Below are positions 8,139 through 17,575 of a stretch of DNA of 32,975 nt, piece after piece. Within the stretch, counting starts at the first letter, position 1. Each line of letters begins with the position of its first letter. The stretch is from positions 1-32,975 of the forward strand of contig DATIPQ010000053.1 in assembly GCA_035471785.1 (NCBI GenBank), read 5' to 3'. The translations under genes were made by a program, and so were the position numbers. The stretch comes from Acidobacteriota bacterium (GTDB lineage Bacteria; Acidobacteriota; UBA6911; RPQK01; DATIPO01). The notes under the pieces are model-generated. The model did not search any database and was not told the origin of the DNA. It saw only the letters and a list, made by a program, of their open reading frames with translations.

Positions 8139-10086
8139 ATTTCTTGCCGGCCTCGGGCTTCTCGCTGAGGCGCTTGAGAAAAACCACTCCGAGAGGCGGC
8201 AGGCGCAGGGTGATGGAGTGCTCCATTTCATGGCACTCCTCCGGCTCTGATGGGCAGGGTTTGCTGTTGACCACCCCGCTGCCGCCGAAACGATCATCGT
8301 CGCTGTTGAGGATTTCCTTCCAGCTTCCCGGTTGGGGGACGCCCAGGCGATACTCTTTCTGGACAATCGGGGTGAAGTTGCAGACGATGAGCAGGGTTTC
8401 CTGGGCGCGGTTGCTGCGCCGCAGATAGGCCACGATGCTGCGCTCGCGGTCGTTGAGGTCGATCCAATCGAAACCCGCCGGCTCGAAATCGCGTTCGAAG
8501 AGAGCCGCTTCGCGCCGGTAGAGCCGGTTGAGCTTCTGCAGGAATTTCCATAGACCCTGGTGAGGGGCGTATTCCAGCAAATGCCAGTCCAGGCTGGAGT
8601 CGTGATTCCACTCCTTCCACTGACCCAGTTCGGCCCCCATGAAAAGCAGCTTTTTACCCGGGTGCGAATACATGTGCCCCAGCAACAGCCGCAGATTGGC
8701 GAACCTCTGCCACTCGTCGCCCGGCATTTTGTTGATGAGCGACCCTTTGCCGTGCACCACTTCGTCGTGAGAGAGGGGCAGCAGGTACTTTTCGGTGTAG
8801 GCGTACCACATGCTGAAGGTCAGCTTGTCGTGCTCCCACTTGCGGTAGACGGGATCCTTGCGGATGTAGTGCAGAGTGTCGTGCATCCAGCCCATCTTCC
8901 ACTTCATGTCGAAGCCCAGTCCGCCTTCATCGGCGGGCCAGGAGACCTTGGGCCAGGCCGTCGACTCCTCGGCAATGGTTTGCACCGAGGGATAGAACTC
9001 GTGGACGCTGCGGTTGAATTCCTGCAGCAGGGAAATGGCCTCCAGATTCTCGCGTACGCCGTACTGGTTGGGAATCCACTGGCCCTCCTGGCGTGAGTAA
9101 TCGAGGTACAGCATGGAGGCCACCGCGTCGACCCTGAGTCCGTCGATGTGGTAGCGGTCGAGCCAAAAGAGGGCGCTGGAGATCAAAAAGGCCCGCACTT
9201 CGTTGCGGGCGTAGTTGAAGATGTAGCTTTGCCAGTCGGGATGGAAGCCCTTGCGCGGGTCGGCGTGCTCGTAGAGGTGGCTTCCGTCGAAAAGCCCCAG
9301 ACCATGTTCGTCGGTTGGGAAGTGAGACGGCACCCAGTCAAGAATCACTCCCACGCCGTTGCGGTGCAGGGAATCGACCAGTTCCATGAAGCCCTGAGGC
9401 GAACCGAAGCGGCTGGTGGGCGCGAAATATCCGACCGTCTGGTATCCCCAGGAGCCGGTGAAGGGATGTTCGGTCAGGGGCAGAAACTCCACGTGGGTGA
9501 AGCCCGTATCTTTCAGGTAATCGGTCAGGTACTCGCTCAACTCCTGGTAACTGAGGGAGCGGTTGTCGTCGTGGGGCACTCGCCTCCAGGAACCGGGATG
9601 CATCTCGTAGATCGACATGGGGGCGTGCGGCCCGTTGTTGAGCGGGCGCGTCTTCATCCACTCCTCGTCGCTCCATTGATAGTCGAGATCCCAGACCACT
9701 GAAGCCGTCCGCGGCGGGGCCTCCCAGCGGAAGGCGAACGGGTCGCCCTTGGCCACCCCGAAGGGGGTGTGGGGCGAAATGACGTGGTACTTGTAGAGTT
9801 CGCCCGCGCCCACGCCGGGGATGAAGCATTCCCAGATGCCGGATTGGTCCCAGCGCGGGCTCATCGAGTGGCGGCCGGGCCTCCACTCGTTGAATCCGCC
9901 GATGACGCTGACTTCGGTGGCGTTGGGAGCCCAGACGGCAAAGAGCGTCCCCTGGCGGCCTTCCTCCTCGATGAGATGAGCCCCCAATCTCTCGTAAAGG
10001 CGGTAGTGTGTTCCCTGCTTGAAGAGATAGATATCGTCTTCCGTCAGCAAGCTGACCCCGTGCACGGCCTCGGTCTTCGCAGTCAT
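8137..10086 (-). CDS. glgB: 1,4-alpha-glucan branching enzyme
   Basis: A 649-aa cytoplasmic GH13 enzyme that makes alpha-1,6 branches in glycogen. An N-terminal CBM48-like module covers about residues 30-125 (GTLFAVWAPNATEVSVIGGF). The (beta/alpha)8 domain follows, with the YEMHPGSWRR entry and the nucleophile D320 in DGLRVDAV. The acid is E373 in AEESTAWP, and SHDEVVHGKGS is the third catalytic region. The C-terminal beta domain ends near PLGVVFLKRL. Length and motifs are complete. The ATG at 10086 has no SD, but TAACAT sits 8 nt upstream. It is divergent from glgC, sharing a 129-nt intergenic region, so the two glycogen genes are probably controlled together. Confidence 0.97.
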   Translation of the reverse strand: MTAKTEAVHGVSLLTEDDIYLFKQGTHYRLYERLGAHLIEEEGRQGTLFAVWAPNATEVSVIGGFNEWRPGRHSMSPRWDQSGIWECFIPGVGAGELYKYHVISPHTPFGVAKGDPFAFRWEAPPRTASVVWDLDYQWSDEEWMKTRPLNNGPHAPMSIYEMHPGSWRRVPHDDNRSLSYQELSEYLTDYLKDTGFTHVEFLPLTEHPFTGSWGYQTVGYFAPTSRFGSPQGFMELVDSLHRNGVGVILDWVPSHFPTDEHGLGLFDGSHLYEHADPRKGFHPDWQSYIFNYARNEVRAFLISSALFWLDRYHIDGLRVDAVASMLYLDYSRQEGQWIPNQYGVRENLEAISLLQEFNRSVHEFYPSVQTIAEESTAWPKVSWPADEGGLGFDMKWKMGWMHDTLHYIRKDPVYRKWEHDKLTFSMWYAYTEKYLLPLSHDEVVHGKGSLINKMPGDEWQRFANLRLLLGHMYSHPGKKLLFMGAELGQWKEWNHDSSLDWHLLEYAPHQGLWKFLQKLNRLYRREAALFERDFEPAGFDWIDLNDRERSIVAYLRRSNRAQETLLIVCNFTPIVQKEYRLGVPQPGSWKEILNSDDDRFGGSGVVNSKPCPSEPEECHEMEHSITLRLPPLGVVFLKRLSEKPEAGKK

Positions 10087-10178
10087 AGGCGCTCATGTTA
10101 GCACTACGCAGCCGGGCCTTAGAAATGGGCCTCCGATCAAAGGCCACCAGGCGCTGTCGGAAGCCGGTAGAAAGGGGG

Positions 10179-10208
10179 TTGGCGCGGCCCTGACGTTTTG
10201 GATAGACT
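10179..10208 (+). promoter_or_regulatory. candidate sigma-70 promoter for glgC
   Basis: TTGGCG (10179-10184) and TAGACT (10203-10208) are 18 bp apart and resemble -35 and -10 hexamers. The -10 ends only 7 nt before the glgC ATG at 10216, so the predicted start of transcription is almost at the start codon. Confidence 0.4.
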
Positions 10209-10215
10209 AGCGCCC

Positions 10216-11490
10216 ATGAAGCGAGTGATCTCAGTCATCCTGGGCGGAGGAAAAGGAACCCGCCTCTACCCGCTCACACATGTACGTTCCAAACCGGCCG
10301 TGCCGCTGGGGGGCAAATACCGGCTCATCGACATCCCCGTCAGCAATTGCATCAACTCGGGCGTCTCCAAAATCTTCGTCATCACCCAGTACAATTCGGA
10401 GTCGCTCAACCGTCACATCAACCAGACCTATCGCTTCGACGTCTTCAGCGAGGGTTTCGTCGACATTCTGGCCGCCGAGCAGACTCCCGAAACGGTGGAA
10501 TGGTTCCAGGGGACGGCCGACGCGGTGCGGCGCACCATGCGCCACATCCTCAACTACCGCGCCAAGGAGATCCTCATCCTCTCGGGCGATCAACTCTACC
10601 GCATGGATTACTCCAAGCTCATCCGCTACCACCGCAAGAAGAAGGCCGACCTGACGGTGGGCGTGATTCCCGTGGAGAAGAGAAGGGTGCCGGCCTTCGG
10701 CATCCTCAAGATGGCCAACGACGGAGCCCTCAAGGAGTTTCACGAGAAGCCCAAGGACGAGGAGTTCATCGATACGCTCAAGGTCGACGTGGAAGCCTGG
10801 CGCGAGATGGGAGTTACCGAGAGCAAGCCCTACATGGCCTCGATGGGCATCTACGTCTTCAATGTGGACGCACTAGTGGAACTGCTCAAAGACGAGTCCC
10901 ACGTCGATTTCGGGGGCCACGTCATTCCCAGGGCCATCAAATCGCATTCTGTGGCGGGCTTTCCCTTCAGCGGCTATTGGGAAGACATCGGGACCATCGA
11001 GGCGTTTTACAAGGCCAATCTCGACTTGGCCTCGGCGGAACCCAAATTCACTTTCTTCGACGCCGAGTTTCCCATCTTCACCCACGCCCGCTTTCTGCCC
11101 GCCAACCGCATCCGCAATTGCGAGTTCGAAGAGACGGTGGTGGCCGAGGGATGCTCGATCTTCAACTCCAAGATCAGCAATTCCATCATCGGCATCCGCA
11201 GCGTCCTCCGCAATGCCACACTCGTGGATACCCTGATGATGGGGGCCGACTACTACGATCCCGATCCCCGCCGCGAGCCCATCCGCCTGGGAGTTGCGCG
11301 CGGAACCTTCATCAAGGGCGCCATCGTCGACAAGAATGCCCGAATCGGGGAGAACGTCCGCATCGAGAACGTGGATGGCCACCAGGAGCACGACGGCAAC
11401 TGCGGGACGCCCATGAGCAACTACCACATCCGCGACGGCATCGTCATCATCCCCAAAAACTCCGTCATCCCCGACGGCAGCGTCATTTAG
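10216..11490 (+). CDS. glgC: glucose-1-phosphate adenylyltransferase
   Basis: A 424-aa enzyme that makes ADP-glucose from glucose-1-phosphate and ATP, the committed step of glycogen synthesis. The nucleotidyltransferase motif GGGKGTRLYPLT is at the N-terminus, followed by KPAVPLGGKYRLIDIPVSNC, GTADAVRRT and SGDQLYRMDY. The C-terminal part from about residue 300 is a left-handed beta-helix with hexapeptide repeats (NSIIGIRSVLRNATL, KNARIGENVRIEN). The ATG at 10216 is chosen because family homology (MKRVISVILGGG) begins there; an upstream TTG would add six residues. No SD precedes it. It is divergent from glgB. Confidence 0.96.
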   Translation: MKRVISVILGGGKGTRLYPLTHVRSKPAVPLGGKYRLIDIPVSNCINSGVSKIFVITQYNSESLNRHINQTYRFDVFSEGFVDILAAEQTPETVEWFQGTADAVRRTMRHILNYRAKEILILSGDQLYRMDYSKLIRYHRKKKADLTVGVIPVEKRRVPAFGILKMANDGALKEFHEKPKDEEFIDTLKVDVEAWREMGVTESKPYMASMGIYVFNVDALVELLKDESHVDFGGHVIPRAIKSHSVAGFPFSGYWEDIGTIEAFYKANLDLASAEPKFTFFDAEFPIFTHARFLPANRIRNCEFEETVVAEGCSIFNSKISNSIIGIRSVLRNATLVDTLMMGADYYDPDPRREPIRLGVARGTFIKGAIVDKNARIGENVRIENVDGHQEHDGNCGTPMSNYHIRDGIVIIPKNSVIPDGSVI

Positions 11491-11554
11491 GATTTTTGTG
11501 GACGAGAAGGGCGTCTGATGGGGCGATTCTGCTATCCTGAGGCCATCTGATTCC

Positions 11555-13117
11555 ATGAACAAGCAGATCATCCTCGTCAATCCGAAGATGTCCAAGCCGC
11601 GGGCGGTGCGGCTGCCCATCTCGCTGCTCTCCCTGGGCGCGGTGTTGGAAGGCGAGTGGGACTACCGGGTGGTGGACGGCAACGTCGATCCCGACGCCAC
11701 GGCGACTGTCCTGGCGGCGGTTGCCGAGCGCGAGACGGCGCTGGTGGGCATGACGGTGATGCCCGGGCCGCAGGTGGCGCCGGCCATCGAGATCGCAGCG
11801 GCCTTGCGGGCCGCTCATCCCCAGGTGCCGGTGGTATGGGGCGGATACTTTCCCACCCTTTACCCCGACTCGGCCGTCAACGCCCCCTACGTGGACTATC
11901 TGATTCGCGGCCAGGGGGAGGACACGCTCAGGGAATTGCTGAAGGCATTGCCCGACGCAGGGCGTCCTCTCTCTACGCTCGAAGCCGAAAGAGCCTCCTC
12001 GGCCCAGGACACCTCGGCGCTTTCACACATCGCCGGGTTGACCTACAAGGCCGGGGGACGCATCGTCCACAATGACGAACGCCAATTTCGTCCCCCCGGC
12101 GACTACCCTCCCTTGCCCTACCATCGTGCGGGCGACGTCGAGGGCTACCTGCGTCCCAGCTTCATGGGCACCCGCACGGCCGTCCATCAGGCAGCCCTGG
12201 GATGCCGCTACCGCTGCACCTTCTGCGGCGTGGTCTCGATGTTCAACGGATACACCGAACTGCAGAAGGCCCAGGCGCTGGAGAGGGACTTGTCGACGTT
12301 GCGCGACCGCTACGGGGCCAACGCGGTGCAGTTCTACGATCACAACTTCTTCGACAAGGAGAAGAGCAGCATCCCGGTCCTTGAAGTGTTGGAGAAAATG
12401 CAGATGCCCTGGTGGTGCTACGCGCGCGCCGACACTTTGGCCAAGTTCTCAACCTCCACCTGGGAACGGCTGCGCCGCAGCAAGCTGAGGATGGCCTACA
12501 TCGGTGCTGAAGCGGCCAGCGATTCGGTCCTCAAGTCGATGCGCAAGGGCACCAAAGTCGACCACACCTTCGAGACGGCCCGCTTATGCCGCCACTATGG
12601 CATCATTCCCGAATTCTCCTTTGTGCTGGGAGGGCCTGAGGATCCCGAAGGCGAGATCGAGAAGACACTGCGTTTCATCCGCCAACTGAAGGCCATCCAT
12701 CCGCAGTGCGAAATCGTGCCGTATTTCTATTCGCCCACTCCTCAGCGAGACCCCCGTCGCCGCAAGACCGAAGGCAACGGCGCCCGCATTCCCATCCTCG
12801 AGCGCTACGGTCCCGAGGGGCCCGAGTTGCCCGCCACTCCTGAAGAATGGACCGAGCCCCGCTGGCTCAATTACGTATGCCACCAGGACGCCCCTTGGCT
12901 GACTTCCCGCATGCGCCGGCGGGTTCAGGATTTCTCAAAAGTGTTGTCCTGCCGCTTTCCGACCGTGCAGGACTACCACACTCCCGCCTGGGGCAAGAGC
13001 CTGCTGCGCCACCTGGCCCGCTGGCGCTACGCGGCCGGCATCTACGGCAACCCTTGGGAACTCGACTTGGCCCGCCGTTACTTCCCCCTCAGGGCACCGG
13101 CTGAAGAGAGTCTCTGA
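11555..13117 (+). CDS. B12-binding-domain radical SAM protein
   Basis: A 520-aa protein. Residues about 1-135 form a cobalamin-binding Rossmann-like domain (VVDGNV, VGMTVMPGP, VVWGGYFPTLYP, DYLIRGQGE). From about residue 205 follows a radical SAM domain with the cluster motif CRYRCTFC (C217, C221, C224) and a later GAEAASDSVLKSMRKG. The C-terminal 130 residues are basic and unassigned. Relatives act as methyltransferases or ring-forming enzymes on lipids or small molecules, or as hopanoid-type and magnesium-protoporphyrin-type enzymes; the substrate cannot be read here. It starts 64 nt after glgC in the same direction without an obvious SD. A TATCCT lies at 11533-11538. Confidence 0.9.
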   Translation: MNKQIILVNPKMSKPRAVRLPISLLSLGAVLEGEWDYRVVDGNVDPDATATVLAAVAERETALVGMTVMPGPQVAPAIEIAAALRAAHPQVPVVWGGYFPTLYPDSAVNAPYVDYLIRGQGEDTLRELLKALPDAGRPLSTLEAERASSAQDTSALSHIAGLTYKAGGRIVHNDERQFRPPGDYPPLPYHRAGDVEGYLRPSFMGTRTAVHQAALGCRYRCTFCGVVSMFNGYTELQKAQALERDLSTLRDRYGANAVQFYDHNFFDKEKSSIPVLEVLEKMQMPWWCYARADTLAKFSTSTWERLRRSKLRMAYIGAEAASDSVLKSMRKGTKVDHTFETARLCRHYGIIPEFSFVLGGPEDPEGEIEKTLRFIRQLKAIHPQCEIVPYFYSPTPQRDPRRRKTEGNGARIPILERYGPEGPELPATPEEWTEPRWLNYVCHQDAPWLTSRMRRRVQDFSKVLSCRFPTVQDYHTPAWGKSLLRHLARWRYAAGIYGNPWELDLARRYFPLRAPAEESL

Positions 13118-13257
13118 CCTGCCCGATCAGTCTCGCTCGCGGCCTCTCAAGGGTCGCGATCTGCGCTTGGCGATCTCTGCTGCTAATTCGCGCGTTTCTT
13201 GCGTCGTCGGAGTTTGGTAGAGTATCGGCTTCGGACGTTCAACTTGGGGGAGCCAGC

Positions 13258-14097
13258 ATGAACAATCTCCATTCGAGCACCAAGGTGGGCATCTATGCCG
13301 ATGCCGCCAACCTGTACCGCAACGGGGGACAGAAATTCCGCTACGATATTCTCCGTGAGTTCGCCTGCCGGGACGGAGCCGAACCGGCCAGGCTTAACGT
13401 TTATGTCGCCTATGACGCCGAAAGGGCGCGCATCGATCCGGCTTACGGGGAAGGCCAGAACAAGTTCTATTCGGCACTGCGCGACTTCGGCTACAAAGTC
13501 ATCACCAAAGAAGTGCGTTGGTATGTGGACGAGGCAGGCAAGCGCTATGGCAAGGCCAACGCCGACCTTGACCTGGCGGTCGATGCCTTGCTCCAATCCG
13601 AGCGCCTCGACCGCATTCTGATCGCCAGCGGCGACGGCGACTTCGTGCGCGTGGTCCGGGCCATGCAGAACAAGGGCTGCCGGGTGGAAGTGGTGGCCCT
13701 GGACAACGCCTCCTCGGAACTGCGCCGCGAGGCCGATCTCTTCATGTCGGGATATCTGGTGCCCAACCTCATTCCGCAACCGATGGAAAACGGCGACCAC
13801 CTGCCCGAGTGGGGAGAGGTGGGGTCGCGGGTGCGGGGCTGGTGCTATTGGCACAAGGAGGACGGGCGCTTCGGTTTCATGCGGGTACTGAGTAAAATCG
13901 AGTCGGGACTATGGCTGACCGATTCGCGCCATCCCGAGTCGCCCTACGAGACGCTTTGGTTCCATGATTCCAACGTGCACGACTTCGATTGCCGGCGGTT
14001 GCCGAGCCGGCATTTCATATTCGACTTCGAAATCGCCGAGGCCGAAGAGCACGAGGGCAAACAGGCCATCGACATCCACCTCATCAACCACGGGTGA
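13258..14097 (+). CDS. NYN (LabA/DUF88-type) ribonuclease-like protein with cold-shock-like C-terminal domain
   Basis: A 279-aa protein. Residues 8-170 form a NYN (PIN-like) domain with the expected acidic residues. The first Asp is in GIYADAANLY, a second set is in KANADLDLAVDALL, and a third is in IASGDGDFVRVV. Such domains bind a metal and cleave RNA. Residues about 190-279 look like an OB or cold-shock fold. GSRVRGWCYWHKEDGRFGFM resembles the RNP1-type G.GFGFI motif, and ETLWFHDSNV resembles the DVFFHxS motif. A tandem nuclease plus nucleic-acid-binding domain suggests RNA processing. The ATG has a strong SD (GGGGGAG, 13246-13252). TAGAGT at 13217-13222 could be a -10. Confidence 0.85.
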   Translation: MNNLHSSTKVGIYADAANLYRNGGQKFRYDILREFACRDGAEPARLNVYVAYDAERARIDPAYGEGQNKFYSALRDFGYKVITKEVRWYVDEAGKRYGKANADLDLAVDALLQSERLDRILIASGDGDFVRVVRAMQNKGCRVEVVALDNASSELRREADLFMSGYLVPNLIPQPMENGDHLPEWGEVGSRVRGWCYWHKEDGRFGFMRVLSKIESGLWLTDSRHPESPYETLWFHDSNVHDFDCRRLPSRHFIFDFEIAEAEEHEGKQAIDIHLINHG

Positions 14098-14149
14098 GGG
14101 ACGATTCGTGAGCTTCCCGGCTCTCGCCCCTTGCGCCTTGCCACGCCCG

Positions 14150-17100
14150 TTATTCGACTGCCAGCGGTATCTTGCCCAGTCGTCCGGGACGCACTTGAAT
14201 GACCGTTGCGGCCACGGCCTGCTCGGGAACGATCCTCAGGCCGCCCAGGAAGTCGCTGAAGTCGAGCGGTTGCTCGCTTTGCCACTCGATTTCGCTGGCC
14301 AACAGCGCTACCCGTCCGCGGGCGGCCAGGGCGATTTCAGCGGTGGCCAGCGCTTCGCCTTCATCGTCGAGCAGCTCCAGAGCCAGCAGGTTGGGCTCTT
14401 GGGAGGTGTTGTGGACGGCTACTCCCGTGTCGGCCTGCTCGGAGGCGTTGACGCGGGCAGGGAAGCGGAAGGGGGCGTCGATGACCGGGGCGGGACGGTC
14501 GGCCGTCGATCCGCCGGGCCCGGTCAGTTGAGACCAGAAGTCGCTGAGTCCTCTCTGTCTGATTTCAGCCGAGGCGACGGTCAGTTGGCCCTGGCCCGTC
14601 GTGCGCAGCACCCTGAACAGGGAAGCCTCCAACGACACTTCAAGTTCGGAGACCGGCCCGAAGCCTTCTACGTCCAGCGCTACCGGGTTGCCCTCTTCAT
14701 CCCAAAAGGCGATCTCGACAATTTCGCTGGAGGGTAAGGGATTATAGAGAAAGATGCGGGTCTGGAGGCCGCCTCCGTTAACCACTTGAGGAAGAAAGGC
14801 GGAGCGCTTGGGCGAGGGGCTCAGGCTTGTTCGGGCACGCGTCGATCGCCGGCCTGCCGCCAGGGGATCTTCAAGGGGTTGGAGATCGGCGGGCGCGGGG
14901 TTGAACGGTTCTCTGATGGTAGGTATCTCAGCCAGATCTCCAGGTAGGGTTTCCAGCATGACGATCTTGGCCAGCCCGGAGGACTGAGCATGCAAAGTGG
15001 CCGTCAGGTTGGAGACGTCCAAGGGTTCCCCGGCGGGTGTCAGCCAGTTCAGTTCGTCCAGGAAGCGGGCCTGCAACTGCCCCGCCTCCAGAGTCAGCGA
15101 AGCGGTGCCCAGCAAGTCCTGCAAGAAGTTCCGCAGTTGCAGATCGATATGCACCTGCTCTTGTGAGAAGTTGCTGACCGAGATAGAGGCCCTGCGGTTT
15201 TCCTGCGAGGAATTCTGAAAAGGCGCCACGGAGCCGAAAAATCCGCCCATAGTGGGCGAGGCGCCCGAGAATCCGGCCATGCCCAGCGTCCCGTCGAAGA
15301 GCAGGGAAGCTTGCAAAGGAGCGTCCGAAAAGAGCGAAAAGGAGCCGATCTGCAGTGAGCCTTGAGAGTCGGAAAGAACGGTCTCGACCTGAAACGGTTG
15401 CAGGGAATCGTCCAGCGCCGGGAAAGCGTTGCCCAGGGGCTGTCCGTCCCCGGCTCGGGCCTCTATTTGGAGGTCTGTGGCGGTGTCTCGGTTGAAGATG
15501 AAGAGACGGCTGGTATTGGGCTGTCCCGCCACATCTCCGATGGTGAAGAAGGGGAAGCGCAGACGTTCCTGCCCTCGCAGGCGCAGCAAAACGCCGCCCT
15601 CGGCGGCGGCCAGCAGTTGGCCGTCCGAGTCGAAGGCCAAGGCCTCTACGCCTAAGGCGCTGAGCGACTCCAGTCCTTCGGTGACGGGCTGGAAGCTGGT
15701 TCCGCCGTCGAAACTCTCCCCGACTCCGAAGTTGAAAAGGTGGTCGGAGTCCTGGGGGTCGATGACAAAGTCCCCGATGAACTCATTGACCTGCTTCCAG
15801 GCGTCTCCGCCGTCCCGGCTGCGGAAGAATCCGGCGCTGCCCGAGGCCATCACCACCTGGGGATCGGATGGGCTGACGTGCACCCAGCGTATATCCGGAA
15901 CCACCACGGCCTCGGCTTCGAAGGGTATCGGCCCGACGACCGTTTCCCAGTCCTGGCCTCCGTTGCTGCTGCGAAAGACGCTGGCCGCGCCGGCTGCGAA
16001 GATGGTGTCGGCGGTGTCGGCCGGAGTGGAGACCGTCTCCAGAAAGATGGTGTCCGGGCTGACGGCGAAGCTTTCCCAGGTGGCTCCTCCGTCCTGGCTG
16101 ATGGCAACGAAGCGGGAGCCCGTCGCCAGCACCGTCTGCGGCATGTTTCGCACCCGGTGCAAACCGGAGGCGTTGAACTCGTCGAAAACCTGCGTCCAGG
16201 TGTCTCCGCTGTCCTGGCTGCGGTAGACGCCGCCGGAGGCGGCGGCCAGGATGAGGGTCTCGTCGGCAGGGTCGACCGACAAGTCGTTGAGGCTGATGGG
16301 AGCCACCTCGGGAAAGATCTGCGCCCAGGACTCCCCGCCGTCCTCGCTGCGCAGCAGTCCGCCGCCCAGAGTCCCGATATAGACGCGGTCGGGATTGGAG
16401 GGGGCGGGAGCCAGGGAACCGACGTTGATGGTATGGAAGCCGTCGATGCTTTGAGTCCAGGTTTCCCCGCCGTCCTGGGAACGGAAAACGCCGTTGATGG
16501 CTGATCCCAGCGTCAGAATGTCGGAATCGGCTGAATCGACCACGACCGAACTGGCCGAAAAGGGATCCAAGTCCTCGGTCAGGTTCTCCCAGGTCTCGCC
16601 CTCGTCGCCGGTGCGGAAGAGGTCGCTTCCGTCAGCTACGTAGAGCGCCAACGGGTCGTTGGGGTCGAAAACGATCTGGTTGATAAGGGTCAGCGGGACC
16701 TCTTCGGCCACCCGCATCCAGGTATCTCCTGCGTCGTCGCTGCGAAAGAGCAGCCCGTCTCGGCTGCCGGCCCAGATGCGTCCCTGCTGGCGCAGGTCGA
16801 ACCTGATCACTCTCAAGGTGACGTCGGCAATCTCACTCTCAGGCGCAATTTCGCTCCAGCTTTGCGTCTCCTGATCGAAGGCGAAAAGTCCGAATGGTGT
16901 CCCGGCCCAGAGTTCTCCAGATTCCGCGTTAACGACGCGGAAAAGGGGCACGATCAAGCCATCCTCTGGGACCCTCTCCCATTGACAGGAGCCCTCCGGG
17001 CTTCGAAAGAGGCTTGTGGGGCTCAGGGCGAAGACGGTTCCCGGGATTCCGGGCTGGCCGGGGCTCATGGCGAAGGAGCCGATTTCAGACACCTCCACTC

Positions 17101-17455
17101 TTAGTCCTCGAGAGCAGTCCTGCCAAGTCCGTCCGAAGTCTTCGGTCAGGAAGACAGCGATGCCTGAGGTGGTGTAGGCTCTGCCGGCGGTTTGGGGATC
17201 GGGAAGGATGTCGCGCGGAAAGGGAATCCGCGACGGGGTCAGGGACCAGGTCCGGCCGCCGTCGTTGCTTTGAAAGAGTCCGGCTAAGCTGTGGCCCCAC
17301 ATCAGGTCAGGGTCGACGGAATCGGCCACCAGCCGCAGCGGGCCTCCTTGACGATCTCCTACTCTGGTCCATTCACCTCCGGCAAAGAGCGAGGGCAGCA
17401 GGAGAAGAAAGATTGAAAAGAAGCAAGTGAACGGAATTATACTTAGTTTACGCAT
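14150..17455 (-). CDS. exported BNR / sortilin-type repeat protein
   Basis: A protein of about 1101 aa. The N-terminal signal peptide is KLSIIPFTCFFSIFLLLLPS followed by LFAGGEW. Residues about 30-620 carry at least ten Asp-box (BNR) motifs of the form S.DGG.TW, for example RSQDGGETW, RSEDGGESW and RSRDGGDAW. These indicate one or two large beta-propellers like the VPS10/sortilin and photosystem-assembly-factor families. The C-terminal half (about 627-1101) has no repeats and looks beta-sandwich-like; I do not recognise it. No sialidase catalytic triad is evident, so binding or scaffolding is more likely than hydrolysis. The ATG at 17455 follows GAGGTG and puts the signal peptide at the very N-terminus; an upstream start would add 18 residues. 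Confidence 0.85.
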   Translation of the reverse strand: MRKLSIIPFTCFFSIFLLLLPSLFAGGEWTRVGDRQGGPLRLVADSVDPDLMWGHSLAGLFQSNDGGRTWSLTPSRIPFPRDILPDPQTAGRAYTTSGIAVFLTEDFGRTWQDCSRGLRVEVSEIGSFAMSPGQPGIPGTVFALSPTSLFRSPEGSCQWERVPEDGLIVPLFRVVNAESGELWAGTPFGLFAFDQETQSWSEIAPESEIADVTLRVIRFDLRQQGRIWAGSRDGLLFRSDDAGDTWMRVAEEVPLTLINQIVFDPNDPLALYVADGSDLFRTGDEGETWENLTEDLDPFSASSVVVDSADSDILTLGSAINGVFRSQDGGETWTQSIDGFHTINVGSLAPAPSNPDRVYIGTLGGGLLRSEDGGESWAQIFPEVAPISLNDLSVDPADETLILAAASGGVYRSQDSGDTWTQVFDEFNASGLHRVRNMPQTVLATGSRFVAISQDGGATWESFAVSPDTIFLETVSTPADTADTIFAAGAASVFRSSNGGQDWETVVGPIPFEAEAVVVPDIRWVHVSPSDPQVVMASGSAGFFRSRDGGDAWKQVNEFIGDFVIDPQDSDHLFNFGVGESFDGGTSFQPVTEGLESLSALGVEALAFDSDGQLLAAAEGGVLLRLRGQERLRFPFFTIGDVAGQPNTSRLFIFNRDTATDLQIEARAGDGQPLGNAFPALDDSLQPFQVETVLSDSQGSLQIGSFSLFSDAPLQASLLFDGTLGMAGFSGASPTMGGFFGSVAPFQNSSQENRRASISVSNFSQEQVHIDLQLRNFLQDLLGTASLTLEAGQLQARFLDELNWLTPAGEPLDVSNLTATLHAQSSGLAKIVMLETLPGDLAEIPTIREPFNPAPADLQPLEDPLAAGRRSTRARTSLSPSPKRSAFLPQVVNGGGLQTRIFLYNPLPSSEIVEIAFWDEEGNPVALDVEGFGPVSELEVSLEASLFRVLRTTGQGQLTVASAEIRQRGLSDFWSQLTGPGGSTADRPAPVIDAPFRFPARVNASEQADTGVAVHNTSQEPNLLALELLDDEGEALATAEIALAARGRVALLASEIEWQSEQPLDFSDFLGGLRIVPEQAVAATVIQVRPGRLGKIPLAVE

Positions 17456-17575
17456 GACCACCTCAAAGAGATAACTGAGTGTACGTCCCCCGATACCTCT
17501 TTGGACCAATATTCCGGCTCAACCGTTCAATTGTCAGGATCTTGTCGGAGCTTCTGGAGAAGAGTTCGGTTTGAG

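Noticed and set aside
14150-17455. BNR protein as a sialidase
   Set aside because: Asp boxes alone mark the propeller fold. I saw no arginine triad or Tyr/Glu pair typical of sialidases.
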